A stretch of DNA of 33,845 nt from Cesiribacter andamanensis AMV16 (lineage in GTDB: Bacteria > Bacteroidota > Bacteroidia > Cytophagales > Cyclobacteriaceae): the NCBI RefSeq assembly GCF_000348925.1, contig NZ_AODQ01000039.1:1-33845 (forward strand), written 5' to 3'. The notes beneath the pieces were generated by a model. That model saw only the letters and a list, made by a program, of their open reading frames with translations. It searched no databases and had not been told where the DNA came from. Each line of letters opens with the position of its first letter. Within the stretch, counting starts at the first letter, position 1. Of this stretch, positions 1 through 8,000 are shown one piece after another. A program made the position numbers and the translations under genes.

Positions 1-27
1 TTTTTTTGCTTCAAATTTCATCCTTTC

Positions 28-48
28 AAAATTCGGGATGACTCATGT
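28..48 (+). repeat. 21-bp dispersed repeat, left copy
   Basis: This 21-bp sequence (core ATTCGGGATGACTCATG) is identical to 32870-32890 and, in reverse complement, to 32642-32662, where the two copies are the ends of a 253-bp nested inverted-repeat element. Here it lies about 130 bp beyond the rodA stop. Read along the rodA strand it has the same orientation as the other two copies have to the genes they follow. If it is a right-hand element end, the element would run off the left edge of the window. The 27 bases to its left do not resemble the interior of the 32.6-kb element. Confidence 0.8.
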
Positions 49-75
49 CTCTATGCATACGCAGCTTTTTCTCAT
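43..75 (-). other. possible 10-codon mini-ORF after the array
   Basis: On the minus strand an ATG at 75-73 opens a ten-residue frame, MRKSCVCIET, closed by TGA at 45-43, inside the 21-bp repeat. A GGAGGT at 88-83 sits seven bases before the ATG, which is good Shine-Dalgarno spacing. The array that supplies this motif repeats it several times, so the match may be accidental. There is no evidence of translation beyond start, stop and spacing. Confidence 0.15.
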
Positions 76-77
76 TT

Positions 78-180
78 CGGGTACCTCCGTACCGGGTACC
101 TCCGTACCGGGTAATTCCTTACCGGCTATTCCTTAGCGGGTACCTCCTTACCGGGTACCTCCTTACCGGCTATTCCTTAG
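78..180. repeat. 15-bp tandem repeat array over the rodA 3' end
   Basis: Seven direct units follow one another: cgggtacctccgtac (78, 93), cgggtaattccttac (108), cggctattccttag (123, 14 bp), cgggtacctccttac (137, 152) and cggctattccttag again (167, 14 bp). The sequence then continues as cgggtaac into rodA. Two c-g-g-g units followed by the 14-bp unit occur twice, so there is a higher-order pattern. The last unit contains the rodA stop codon, which suggests the array grew by copying the end of rodA. On the rodA strand, units at 137 and 152 read TAAGGAGGT and those at 78 and 93 read TACGGAGGT, matching the 16S anti-Shine-Dalgarno. Confidence 0.9.
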
Positions 181-1445
181 CGGGTAACGATCTGGTTGCG
201 GTGTGCATCCAGCTTGATCAGCACAAAGAGCAGCACCGAGAACGAAAGCAGCGAAGAGCCCCCATAGCTAAAGAAGGGGAGCGGAATACCAATTACCGGA
301 AACAGGCCAATGGTCATGCCCATGTTGATCATGAAGTGGAAGAACAGGATGCCCGCCACAAAGTACCCATACACCCTTGTAAACCTGTATTTCTGACGCT
401 CGGAGATGTAGATGATGCGCAATAGCATGGCCATGTAGAGCACCACCAGAAAGAAGCTGCCAATCCAGCCATGCTCCTCGGCAATGGTGCAGAAGATAAA
501 GTCGGTGCTTTGCTCCGGCACAAAGTCGTATTTGGTCTGGGTTCCTTCCAAAAAGCCCTTGCCATACAGACCGCCCGAGCCGATGGCAATCTTGGACTGC
601 TTGATGTTCCAGCCAACGCCCAGGGGGTCGATCTTGTCATCGAGCAGCACCCGGATCCGGTTCTGGTGGTGGGGTTTCAGCACATCGGTCATGATCTTGT
701 CCACACTGATCACAAAGCCCGAGATCATCAGCATGGACATAAATACCAGCAGGGCCTTGCGATAGGTATGGGTAAGCAGGCCAATGATCAGCAGGCCAAT
801 TACCGCTACGCTAGTGATGAGCAGCACTTTGGAGACCACCAGCGTAAGAATAAAGAACAGGCCGGCAATTAGCCCCATGATGATGAGGGTGGGGTCCATG
901 CCTTCGCGGTAAAAGGCGATCAGAAAGGACATGAATACCAGTATGGTACCGGGGTCGGGCTGCAACGCAATCAGGGCAATGGGCAGCACCATAATACCAA
1001 AAGAGATGGCATAGGTCTTGAGCGTATTGAACTTAACGTTGTAGTCGTTGATAAACTTGGCCAGGGTAAGGGCGGTGGCCAGCTTGGCCACTTCTGATGC
1101 CTGAAACTTGAGGGGGCCAAACTCCAGCCAGGCCCGGGCGCCATTCACCTCCCGGGCAAAGAGAATGGTAGCGATCAGCAGGATAATGGCAATCGCATAA
1201 AAGAAATAGGGGAAGATGGTGAAAATGCTGTAATCCATGATCAGGATCAGCACAATCACTACCACGGATATGCCGATCCAGAGCAGCTGCTTTCCGGAGT
1301 TGGTATCCTGCGCCCAGATGGCCACATTGGCGGTTTCGTCGTATACGGCGGCATAGATGTTAAGCCAGCCCAGCAGCGCCACAAGGGCGTACAGGACTAC
1401 CAGAAGCCAGTCGATCTTGATGCCAAAATTATCGTGTTGTTTCAC
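177..1445 (-). CDS. rodA: RodA, SEDS-family peptidoglycan glycosyltransferase
   Basis: A 422-residue polytopic membrane protein of the FtsW/RodA/SpoVE (SEDS) family. RodA polymerises glycan strands from lipid II during side-wall elongation, in partnership with PBP2. Seen here are about ten hydrophobic segments and the family's conserved C-terminal half (VPEQSTDFIFCTIAEEHGW near 310-330 and PLPFFSYGGSSLL near 390-402). Membership of RodA rather than FtsW rests on position: it is the last gene of mreB-mreC-mreD-mrdA-rodA, 19 bp after mrdA. The start gives a short cytoplasmic N-terminus before the first membrane segment. Its last codons and stop lie inside the 15-bp tandem array. Confidence 0.95.
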   Translation of the reverse strand: MKQHDNFGIKIDWLLVVLYALVALLGWLNIYAAVYDETANVAIWAQDTNSGKQLLWIGISVVVIVLILIMDYSIFTIFPYFFYAIAIILLIATILFAREVNGARAWLEFGPLKFQASEVAKLATALTLAKFINDYNVKFNTLKTYAISFGIMVLPIALIALQPDPGTILVFMSFLIAFYREGMDPTLIIMGLIAGLFFILTLVVSKVLLITSVAVIGLLIIGLLTHTYRKALLVFMSMLMISGFVISVDKIMTDVLKPHHQNRIRVLLDDKIDPLGVGWNIKQSKIAIGSGGLYGKGFLEGTQTKYDFVPEQSTDFIFCTIAEEHGWIGSFFLVVLYMAMLLRIIYISERQKYRFTRVYGYFVAGILFFHFMINMGMTIGLFPVIGIPLPFFSYGGSSLLSFSVLLFVLIKLDAHRNQIVTR

Positions 1446-1464
1446 GCCTTGTGTTGGTTTACCC

Positions 1465-3279
1465 TTAGTTAAACTTGCCCTTGTACACGTACTCTTCGAT
1501 GTTCTTGCGCTTGATCTCGCCCAGCATGTATTTTTCTACGACCAGGCTGGCAATGGCAGCGGCCGAGCGGGCGCCCTGGCCGGCATTTTCTACATACACG
1601 GCTACGGCAATCTGCGGATTGTTCTTGGGCGCAAAGGCCATAAAGCCCGAGTGGTCTTCGCCATGAGGGTTTTGCACGGTAGAGGTTTTGCCGCAGATGT
1701 CCAGGCCCGGAATTTTGGCCCGGTACTGGCCTGTGCCGTAGAGCACCACATCTTCCATGGCATCAATCACCGTCTGGAAGTAGTGCGACTCTACGCCGGT
1801 TTCGTTGCGTTGCTTATACTCGGGCAGTTTATCACCGTTTTCGCCAATGCTTTTTACCAGGTGAGGGGTGTAGTAGTGGCCCTTGTTGCCAATAATGGCT
1901 GCCAGGTTGGCCATTTGCAGGGGCGTAACCCCCAGCTCGCCCTGGCCAATGGACAGGGAGTAAATATTGGAGAATTTCCACTGGCCCCGGTATACCCGGT
2001 CATAGTAGGCAGGCAGGGGTACGTTGCCGGCCTTTTCGCCGGGCATGTCTACCCCAAGCTTCACCCCAATGCCAAAGCGGTGCATGTACTCGGCCCACAT
2101 GTCCAGGCCTATGCGGGAATCCACAAAGGTATTGGGTGATTTATCCTGGTTAATGATCTTGCGAAAGGTCTGGTAGAAGTAGGGGTTGCAGGATACCACA
2201 ATGGCGCCCCGCAGGTCTTCGTTGGAGTGCGGACCGTGGCAGCCAATCGGCGAGCGTATGCAGGCATGCCGGGTCTGAGGGGTAATTACTTTTTCCTGCA
2301 GGCCTACCAGCGCCTGCACCATCTTAAACATGGAGCCGGGCGGGTACAGGGCCATAATGGGCCTGTTGAACAGGGGTACCAGGCTATCGCGCTGCAGCTT
2401 ATTGAAATTCTTGCTGAATTCACCGCCGGTCAGCATGTTGGGATCATAGGTAGGGGCCGACACAATAGCCAGAATCTCGCCGGTGGCAGGCTCCAGGGCT
2501 ACCACACTGCCAATTTTGCCCGCCATCAGGCTTTCGGCGTACTGTTGCAGGTCCAGGTCAATGGTAGACACCAGGTTTTTGCCGGCTTCGGAAAGCACAT
2601 CCAACTCGCCATCACGGTAATCACCCTTTACAATGCCCCGTACGTTTACAGTTTTAAAGCGTACGCCCCGCCGCCCGCGCAAAAAAGGCTCATACTTGGC
2701 CTCCATGCCACTAATGCCGATCTGGTCGCCCTGCTTGTAGTAGCCGGTGGTATCGCGCTCCAGCTTGGGCTTGCTGATTTCGGCAATATAGCCCAGCGCA
2801 TTTGACATAACACTATAGGGGTAGGAGCGTACGGTGCGGGGCGAGATAAAGAAGCCGGGATAGTCTACCAGGTGATCCTGGATCTTGGCAAAATCTTCGG
2901 CCGACATGGACTTGATAAAAACCGAGGGCTTATTCTGGGAGTACCCATGTTCCTTGCGGATAGCCTGGATACGGTCAATAAATCCCTGTTTTGTCATGCC
3001 AACGGCCTGGCAGAAGCGCAGGGTGTCCAGGTTGGATTTCAGTACCTCCTTGGTAACGATCATCAGATCATATACGGGTTTGTTGTATACAATCAGGCGG
3101 CCTTTGCGGTCATAGATGGTGCCCCTGTAGGGAAGTTCCTCTACCGGTTTAATAATATTGGCCTCCGACAGGGACTTATAGTCACTATCAATCACCTGCA
3201 GGGAGAAGAGCTGGGCCAGGTAAATCAGGGCGACCAGCAGAAATACCGCACCAATGATGTACTTCCTGCTATCGTTCAT
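1465..3279 (-). CDS. mrdA: Penicillin-binding protein 2, elongasome transpeptidase
   Basis: A 604-residue class B penicillin-binding protein that cross-links new peptidoglycan in the periplasm, working with RodA. There is one N-terminal membrane anchor (about 8-27), a dimerisation domain beginning with RGTIYDRKGRLI (52-63), and a C-terminal transpeptidase domain. The catalytic SxxK is S316-M-F-K319 and the SxN motif is S363-C-N365. The third motif, normally KTG, reads K531-T-S533 in GKTSTVQNPHG, which is unusual. The start codon overlaps the mreD stop by four bases, so translation is probably coupled. Length fits the family. Confidence 0.95.
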   Translation of the reverse strand: MNDSRKYIIGAVFLLVALIYLAQLFSLQVIDSDYKSLSEANIIKPVEELPYRGTIYDRKGRLIVYNKPVYDLMIVTKEVLKSNLDTLRFCQAVGMTKQGFIDRIQAIRKEHGYSQNKPSVFIKSMSAEDFAKIQDHLVDYPGFFISPRTVRSYPYSVMSNALGYIAEISKPKLERDTTGYYKQGDQIGISGMEAKYEPFLRGRRGVRFKTVNVRGIVKGDYRDGELDVLSEAGKNLVSTIDLDLQQYAESLMAGKIGSVVALEPATGEILAIVSAPTYDPNMLTGGEFSKNFNKLQRDSLVPLFNRPIMALYPPGSMFKMVQALVGLQEKVITPQTRHACIRSPIGCHGPHSNEDLRGAIVVSCNPYFYQTFRKIINQDKSPNTFVDSRIGLDMWAEYMHRFGIGVKLGVDMPGEKAGNVPLPAYYDRVYRGQWKFSNIYSLSIGQGELGVTPLQMANLAAIIGNKGHYYTPHLVKSIGENGDKLPEYKQRNETGVESHYFQTVIDAMEDVVLYGTGQYRAKIPGLDICGKTSTVQNPHGEDHSGFMAFAPKNNPQIAVAVYVENAGQGARSAAAIASLVVEKYMLGEIKRKNIEEYVYKGKFN

Positions 3280-3788
3280 ATGCTTCTGCGCGCTGAATAG
3301 AAAAGATACTGAATAATTACAATCACCATAAAGGTAAAGGCCGTGCTGGCCAGTACTTTCAGAAGGGTATAGAAGAAGTTGCCAAAGCCGCCGGCTTCAA
3401 TAAAGAAGAGCAGCAGGTGGTGCAGAAAGATGAGTAGCAGGCTGTAAATCGAAAACCACTCAAATCCCATCACCTTAAGCTTAGGCGTCATCCAGGTTTC
3501 ATACCCGCCCCGGGGGGCAATAATGCTTACTGCATGTGGTCTCAGGTACATGATGAACACAGATGCAGCGGCATGAATTCCAAGGCTATTGTAAAAAATA
3601 TCAACACAAAGGCCCATGAGCAACCCCATGAGCATCAGCCGGATGGCACCTGCCTCAAAGGGTAGCATTAACAGAAAGCCCAGGTACAGAAAACAGAAGG
3701 CTACATCAAAGAGCACCACTTTCTGCACCAACACTACCTGCAGAATCAGGTAGATAATAAAATAAAAGACCTGTGCTACTAAGGGCAT
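3276..3788 (-). CDS. mreD: Rod shape-determining protein MreD
   Basis: A 170-residue, highly hydrophobic protein with about five membrane segments. MreD is an inner-membrane member of the elongasome that associates with MreC and PBP2. Sequence alone identifies it weakly, because the family is poorly conserved, but size, topology and its place between mreC and mrdA are decisive. It starts two bases after the mreC stop and its own stop overlaps the mrdA start by four bases. Confidence 0.9.
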   Translation of the reverse strand: MPLVAQVFYFIIYLILQVVLVQKVVLFDVAFCFLYLGFLLMLPFEAGAIRLMLMGLLMGLCVDIFYNSLGIHAAASVFIMYLRPHAVSIIAPRGGYETWMTPKLKVMGFEWFSIYSLLLIFLHHLLLFFIEAGGFGNFFYTLLKVLASTAFTFMVIVIIQYLFYSARRSI

Positions 3789-3790
3789 GA

Positions 3791-4621
3791 TTAGTTGATA
3801 CTTATGCTTTCCAGCGAGTCGCGCTCTTGTTTCAGACGGTTACGAATTACGTACACATAAGAGAGGCTGGAGAAGTCGGTGGCCAGATCGAGTTTGATAT
3901 CGTAGTAGGTAGCATTATCCGAAAGGCTCACTTCCGTTACCACCCCTATGGGGATGCCGGCCGGGAAGATGGAGTTGTAGGTAGAGGTAAAGATGGTATC
4001 TCCCTCAGCCACTTTCTGATGGCGTGCAATGTAGTCCAGGTTAGCGATCTGCGGGTCGCGGCCATTCCACTTCACCGAGCCAAAGGCATCGGTATCACCC
4101 ACAACGGCCGATACCAGCATGTTGGTGTGCAGCAGGGATATGGCCACGGCAAAGTGATCGGAGGCCGAGCGGATTCTGCCCACGACCCCATTGGGCCCAA
4201 TTACGCCCATACCCGGCCGTATTCCATCTACCATCCCTTTGTTGATGGTGATGTAGTTTTTGGAATTGTGAATGCTGTTGTTGATCACCTGCGCTGCCTG
4301 AAAGGTGTACTGCTGCTCTACCTCAGCGGGCACAGCCGCCCGCATAGAGGGTAGGGACAGTTGCTGCTGCAGCTGGCGCAGCTCCTGCTGAAGGCGTGCG
4401 TTCTCCTCTGACAGGCTCTCATTGGCTTCTTTCAGGTAGAGGTAGTTGCTGACTTCATTAGAGGTTTGGGTAACCGAGGCTGCCACGGTATTGGCAGAAT
4501 TAAAGAAAGCAGCACTCTGGTACCGGTTGTTCTGCACAATAAGCCACACACATACCAACTCCAACACCACAAATAACACTAAGGCTCTGTACGTGTACAG
4601 AAACTGAAAGAGAATATTCAT
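3791..4621 (-). CDS. mreC: Rod shape-determining protein MreC
   Basis: A 276-residue bitopic protein: a membrane segment at about 12-30, a predicted coiled coil rich in L, E and Q at about 60-92 (ESLSEENARLQQELRQLQQQ), then a periplasmic beta-rich domain with family sequences such as KGMVDGIRPGMGVIGPNGVVG. MreC forms periplasmic filaments that activate PBP2-RodA. It begins nine bases after mreB and ends two bases before mreD, so all are probably one transcript. Confidence 0.95.
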   Translation of the reverse strand: MNILFQFLYTYRALVLFVVLELVCVWLIVQNNRYQSAAFFNSANTVAASVTQTSNEVSNYLYLKEANESLSEENARLQQELRQLQQQLSLPSMRAAVPAEVEQQYTFQAAQVINNSIHNSKNYITINKGMVDGIRPGMGVIGPNGVVGRIRSASDHFAVAISLLHTNMLVSAVVGDTDAFGSVKWNGRDPQIANLDYIARHQKVAEGDTIFTSTYNSIFPAGIPIGVVTEVSLSDNATYYDIKLDLATDFSSLSYVYVIRNRLKQERDSLESISIN

Positions 4622-4630
4622 CGGTGCGTA

Positions 4631-5662
4631 TTAGGTCATCAGTACCGACTTGAAGGAGTCAAGGTTTTTCATGGCGATGCCTGTACCCCGTACCACGGCG
4701 CGTAACGGATCGTCGGCCACGTGGATGGGCAGTTTTGTTTTCATGGCCAGACGCTTGTCCAGCCCGCGCAGCAGGGCGCCGCCACCGGTCAGGTGAATGC
4801 CGTTGTCATAGATATCGGCCGAAAGCTCCGGCGGCGATATCTCCAGGGCCTTCAGCACGGCCTCCTCGATCTTGGAGATGGATTTGTCCAGGGCAAAGGC
4901 AATTTCTGAATAGGTAACTTTGATAATCTTGGGAATGCCCGTCATCAGGTCGCGGCCGCGGATCTCGTAATCTTCCGGTGGGTTATCCAGCTCGGTAAGG
5001 GCAGAGCCTACGGCAATCTTTACCTTCTCGGCAGAGCGCTCGCCAATGAGCAGGTTGTGCTGGCGGCGCATGTAGTCCAGAATATCCTTGTTAAAGGTAT
5101 CGCCGGCTACGCGCAGCGACTGGTCGGCCACAATGCCCGACAGGGCAATTACGGCAATTTCCGTAGTACCGCCTCCAATATCCACAATCATGGAGCCCAT
5201 AGGCTGCTCAATGTCAATGCCAATACCAATGGCGGCGGCCAGCGGCTCGTGGATCATGTACACTTCCTTGGCATGGGCGTGCTGGGCAGAGTCACGCACG
5301 GCGCGTTTCTCCACCTCGGTAATGCCCGAAGGGATGCAGATCACCATCCGGTACGATTTGGGGAAGAAGCGGCTGCCGCTTTTCTCATCGATCATGCGGA
5401 TCATGCCGCGGATCATTTCCTCGGCGGCAGAGAAGTCGGCAATCACCCCATCCTTCAGGGGGCGAATGGTTTTGATGTTCTCGTGCGTTTTTTCATGCAT
5501 CTGCATGGCCATACGACCGATGGCTAGCACTTTGTTGGTATTGCGGTCGATGGCAATGATGGAAGGCTCATCTACCACTATTTTGTCCTTGTGGATAACC
5601 AGTGTATTTGCGGTCCCAAGGTCTATCGCAATGTCGTTAGAAAATAAGTCAAAAAGGCCCAT
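4631..5662 (-). CDS. mreB: MreB, actin-like cell-shape protein
   Basis: A 343-residue bacterial actin that forms membrane-bound filaments guiding wall synthesis. The nucleotide-binding elements are clear: phosphate-1 loop DLGTANT (14-20), phosphate-2 loop DIGGGTTE in the centre, and adenosine motif LTGGGALLRG near the C-terminus. Length is standard. It is the first gene of the mre operon. A TAnnTTTG promoter element lies about 40 bp upstream in the short gap after purH, so the operon can start here even if it is also read through from purH. The purH-mreB-mreC-mreD order is common in Bacteroidota. Confidence 0.97.
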   Translation of the reverse strand: MGLFDLFSNDIAIDLGTANTLVIHKDKIVVDEPSIIAIDRNTNKVLAIGRMAMQMHEKTHENIKTIRPLKDGVIADFSAAEEMIRGMIRMIDEKSGSRFFPKSYRMVICIPSGITEVEKRAVRDSAQHAHAKEVYMIHEPLAAAIGIGIDIEQPMGSMIVDIGGGTTEIAVIALSGIVADQSLRVAGDTFNKDILDYMRRQHNLLIGERSAEKVKIAVGSALTELDNPPEDYEIRGRDLMTGIPKIIKVTYSEIAFALDKSISKIEEAVLKALEISPPELSADIYDNGIHLTGGGALLRGLDKRLAMKTKLPIHVADDPLRAVVRGTGIAMKNLDSFKSVLMT

Positions 5663-5703
5663 TGGCTGGTTTATAGTCTAGCGTTAATTCTCTCGAAAAT
5701 TTA

Positions 5704-5711
5704 CAAATTTA
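5704..5711 (-). promoter_or_regulatory. -7 promoter element before mreB
   Basis: The minus strand reads TAAATTTG, an exact match to the Bacteroidota -7 consensus TAnnTTTG, in the AT-rich 76-bp gap between purH and mreB. A clear -33 TTTG was not found at the usual distance. Start of transcription would fall near 5698, giving a leader of roughly 35 bases. Confidence 0.5.
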
Positions 5712-5738
5712 GTGTGACTTAGAAAGCATTACGTAATA

Positions 5739-7265
5739 TTAATGCTTAAAATGTCTAATTCCCGTAAATACCATAGCCATACCGTTCTGGTCGCAGAAAT
5801 CAATTGATTCCTGATCCCGTACAGAGCCCCCCGGCTGCACCACGGCACGGATGCCGGCGGCATGTGCTATTTGCACACAATCTGCAAAGGGAAAGAAGGC
5901 GTCGGAGGCCATTACAGCTCCTTTCAGCGATAGTCCGAAGCTTTCTGCCTTGGCAATGGCCTGCTTAAGGGCATCTACCCTTGAGGTTTGGCCTACACCG
6001 CTGGCAATGAGCTGTCCCTCGCGGGCCAGCACAATGGTATTTGACTTGGTATGCTTGGCCAGCACACCGGCAAACTCCAGGGCCTGCTGCTCGCTGGAGG
6101 TGGGGGCTTCTTTGGTTACGGTCTTAAAGTCGGCTGCCCGCTCGCTTTGTTGGTCTTTATCCTGCACCAGGTAGCCGTTCAGCAGGGATTTCACCTGTTT
6201 ATAAGCCGGCAGTTTCTGGCTTTGTTTCAGGATGATGCGGTTTTTCTTGCCCTTGAGCAGCTCCAGGGCCTCCCCATCAAAGTCGGGCGCAATCAACACT
6301 TCAAAGAAAAGTTTGTGCAGCTCCTGAGCTGCCGCCATGTCAATGGGCGCATTGGTAGCCAGCACGCCGCCAAAAGCCGAAACCGGATCGGCCTCCAGGG
6401 CTTTCAGGTAGGCTTCCTGCACACTAGTGCCCGTAGCGCAGCCGCAGGCATTGGTATGCTTGATGATGGCAAAGGCCGTTTGGCCGGCAAACTCTTCGAC
6501 CAGTTGCACGGCGGCATCCACATCTACCAGGTTGTTGTAGGAAAGCTCCTTGCCCCAGAGCTGCGTGAAGATTTCATCCAATTTGCCAAAGAAGTGCCCC
6601 TGCTGGTGCGGGTTTTCGCCATAACGCAAAACTCTGGCCTCGCGTTCACTGATCTTCAGGCGCGGAATGCTGTCTTCTTTATTGAAATATCCAAAAATGG
6701 CGCTATCGTAATGCGAGCTGATATCAAAGGCCTGGGCAGCAAAGTACCTGCGGTCTTCCAGAGCGGTATACCCCCCTTTTTCCTGCAACAGGGCTTCTAA
6801 CTGGCCGTACTGCTCCCGGCTGGAGACAATGAGCACATCCTGAAAGTTTTTGGCCGCAGCCCGGATTAGTGATATACCACCAATGTCAATTTTTTCGATG
6901 ATGTCTTCCGGAGAAGCGCCCGAAGCTACGGTTTCTTCAAAGGGGTAGAGGTCTACAATCACCAGGTCGATCGCCGGAATGTTATATTTCTGTGCCTCGG
7001 CCTGGTCGCCGGGGTGCTGGCGGCGGTGCAGAATGCCCCCAAATACTTTAGGATGCAGGGTTTTTACCCGTCCGCCAAAAATAGAGGGGTAGTCGGTGAG
7101 CTCCTCTACGGGCACTACCTCGGCGCCCAGTTCCCGCATAAAGGCTTCGGTACCCCCTGTGGAGTACAGGGTAACGCCCATCTCCATCAGCTGGCGAACT
7201 ATGGGTTCCAGCCTGTCTTTGTAGTATACTGAAATAAGGGCCGATTGGATCTTACGCTGCTCCAT
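5739..7265 (-). CDS. purH: Bifunctional AICAR transformylase / IMP cyclohydrolase
   Basis: A 508-residue enzyme for the last two steps of de novo IMP synthesis in the cytoplasm: formyl transfer from 10-formyl-tetrahydrofolate to AICAR, then ring closure. The N-terminal MGS-like cyclohydrolase domain (about 1-200) carries STGGTEAFMRELG, GGRVKTLHPKVFGGIL and VIVDLYPFE. The C-terminal transformylase domain has the catalytic K269-H270 in KHTNACGCATG. Length fits the family. The upstream neighbour on the same strand is purN, with a 98-bp gap. Confidence 0.97.
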   Translation of the reverse strand: MEQRKIQSALISVYYKDRLEPIVRQLMEMGVTLYSTGGTEAFMRELGAEVVPVEELTDYPSIFGGRVKTLHPKVFGGILHRRQHPGDQAEAQKYNIPAIDLVIVDLYPFEETVASGASPEDIIEKIDIGGISLIRAAAKNFQDVLIVSSREQYGQLEALLQEKGGYTALEDRRYFAAQAFDISSHYDSAIFGYFNKEDSIPRLKISEREARVLRYGENPHQQGHFFGKLDEIFTQLWGKELSYNNLVDVDAAVQLVEEFAGQTAFAIIKHTNACGCATGTSVQEAYLKALEADPVSAFGGVLATNAPIDMAAAQELHKLFFEVLIAPDFDGEALELLKGKKNRIILKQSQKLPAYKQVKSLLNGYLVQDKDQQSERAADFKTVTKEAPTSSEQQALEFAGVLAKHTKSNTIVLAREGQLIASGVGQTSRVDALKQAIAKAESFGLSLKGAVMASDAFFPFADCVQIAHAAGIRAVVQPGGSVRDQESIDFCDQNGMAMVFTGIRHFKH

Positions 7266-7363
7266 GGTAGTAGTGAATGATTGGGTGATTGAGTAGGTGA
7301 ATGGTATAGGGGATAAAAAAGAGTCTTATAGATGCAAAAGCGGCAGGGGCTGTTTTAGTTCAT

Positions 7364-7963
7364 TCAGAGGTGCTTCTCTTGCTGCATTTTTCGGACCAGC
7401 TCCTCTACCACGCGGGGGTAGTGGTAGTGCTCCAGCCGTAGTACTTTGGCGGCCACTTCTTCAGCAGTATCACCGGGCTCCAGCGGGCAGCTGGTCTGAA
7501 AGATTACGTCGCCCTCATCGTAATTGGCATCTACATAATGAATGGTAATGCCACTTTCCAACTCGCCGGCTGCAACCACAGCCTGGTGCACATGCTGCCC
7601 CCACATGCCCTTGCCGCCCCATTTGGGCAGCAGGGCCGGGTGAATGTTGATGATGCGGTTGGGGTAGGCCTGGATGAGATAGTCGGGGATCAGGCGCAGA
7701 AAGCCCGCCAGTACGATCAGGTCGATGCCCTCCTGCTGCAGTTTGTGCAGCACCTCCCGGCTTTGGGCCAGTTGCTGGTTGGTAAATACCCAGCCGGGCA
7801 GCTGGTGGCGGGCGGCGCGCTCCAGCACGTAGGCATCGGGCCTGTTGGTGCACACCAGCGCTATTTCGGCAAGGGAGGATTGTTTGAAATGTTCAAAAAA
7901 ACGCTCGGCGTTAGAGCCGCTTCCGGAGGCAAATACAGCAATCCGGATCTTCTTACTCTCCAA
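7364..7963 (-). CDS. purN: Phosphoribosylglycinamide formyltransferase
   Basis: A 199-residue formyl-tetrahydrofolate-dependent GAR transformylase, the third step of purine synthesis. Seen are the phosphate-binding loop FASGSGSN (11-18), LAGFLRLIP (85-93), the catalytic pair N106 and H108 in NIHPALLP, and D149 in YDEGDVIFQ. No ATG is available: the frame is closed by a TGA 12 bases before the codon at 7963, which is TTG, and no in-frame ATG lies before the conserved loop. TTG is therefore the likely start. It begins 37 bp after the UbiA-like gene, so it may share its transcript. Confidence 0.93.
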   Translation of the reverse strand: MESKKIRIAVFASGSGSNAERFFEHFKQSSLAEIALVCTNRPDAYVLERAARHQLPGWVFTNQQLAQSREVLHKLQQEGIDLIVLAGFLRLIPDYLIQAYPNRIINIHPALLPKWGGKGMWGQHVHQAVVAAGELESGITIHYVDANYDEGDVIFQTSCPLEPGDTAEEVAAKVLRLEHYHYPRVVEELVRKMQQEKHL

Positions 7964-8000
7964 GATTCTAGGGCTTCAGGGGTGTAGGTGGCAGCCCGGG

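Noticed and set aside
78-180. CRISPR array
   Set aside because: Units are 14-15 bp and directly joined, without spacers, and no cas gene is near.
45-425. Rightward open frame with repeated pentapeptides (VPPYR, YLLTG)
   Set aside because: The peptide repeats come from the 15-bp DNA array, which contains 14-bp units that shift the frame, and the rest is antisense to rodA.
1357-2139. 260-codon rightward open frame over rodA and mrdA
   Set aside because: Antisense shadow of two certain genes, with no domain.
7266-7363. Short imperfect GATTGAGT/GTGAATG repeats before purH
   Set aside because: They are too short and irregular to call a repeat array, and no promoter match or terminator is visible.
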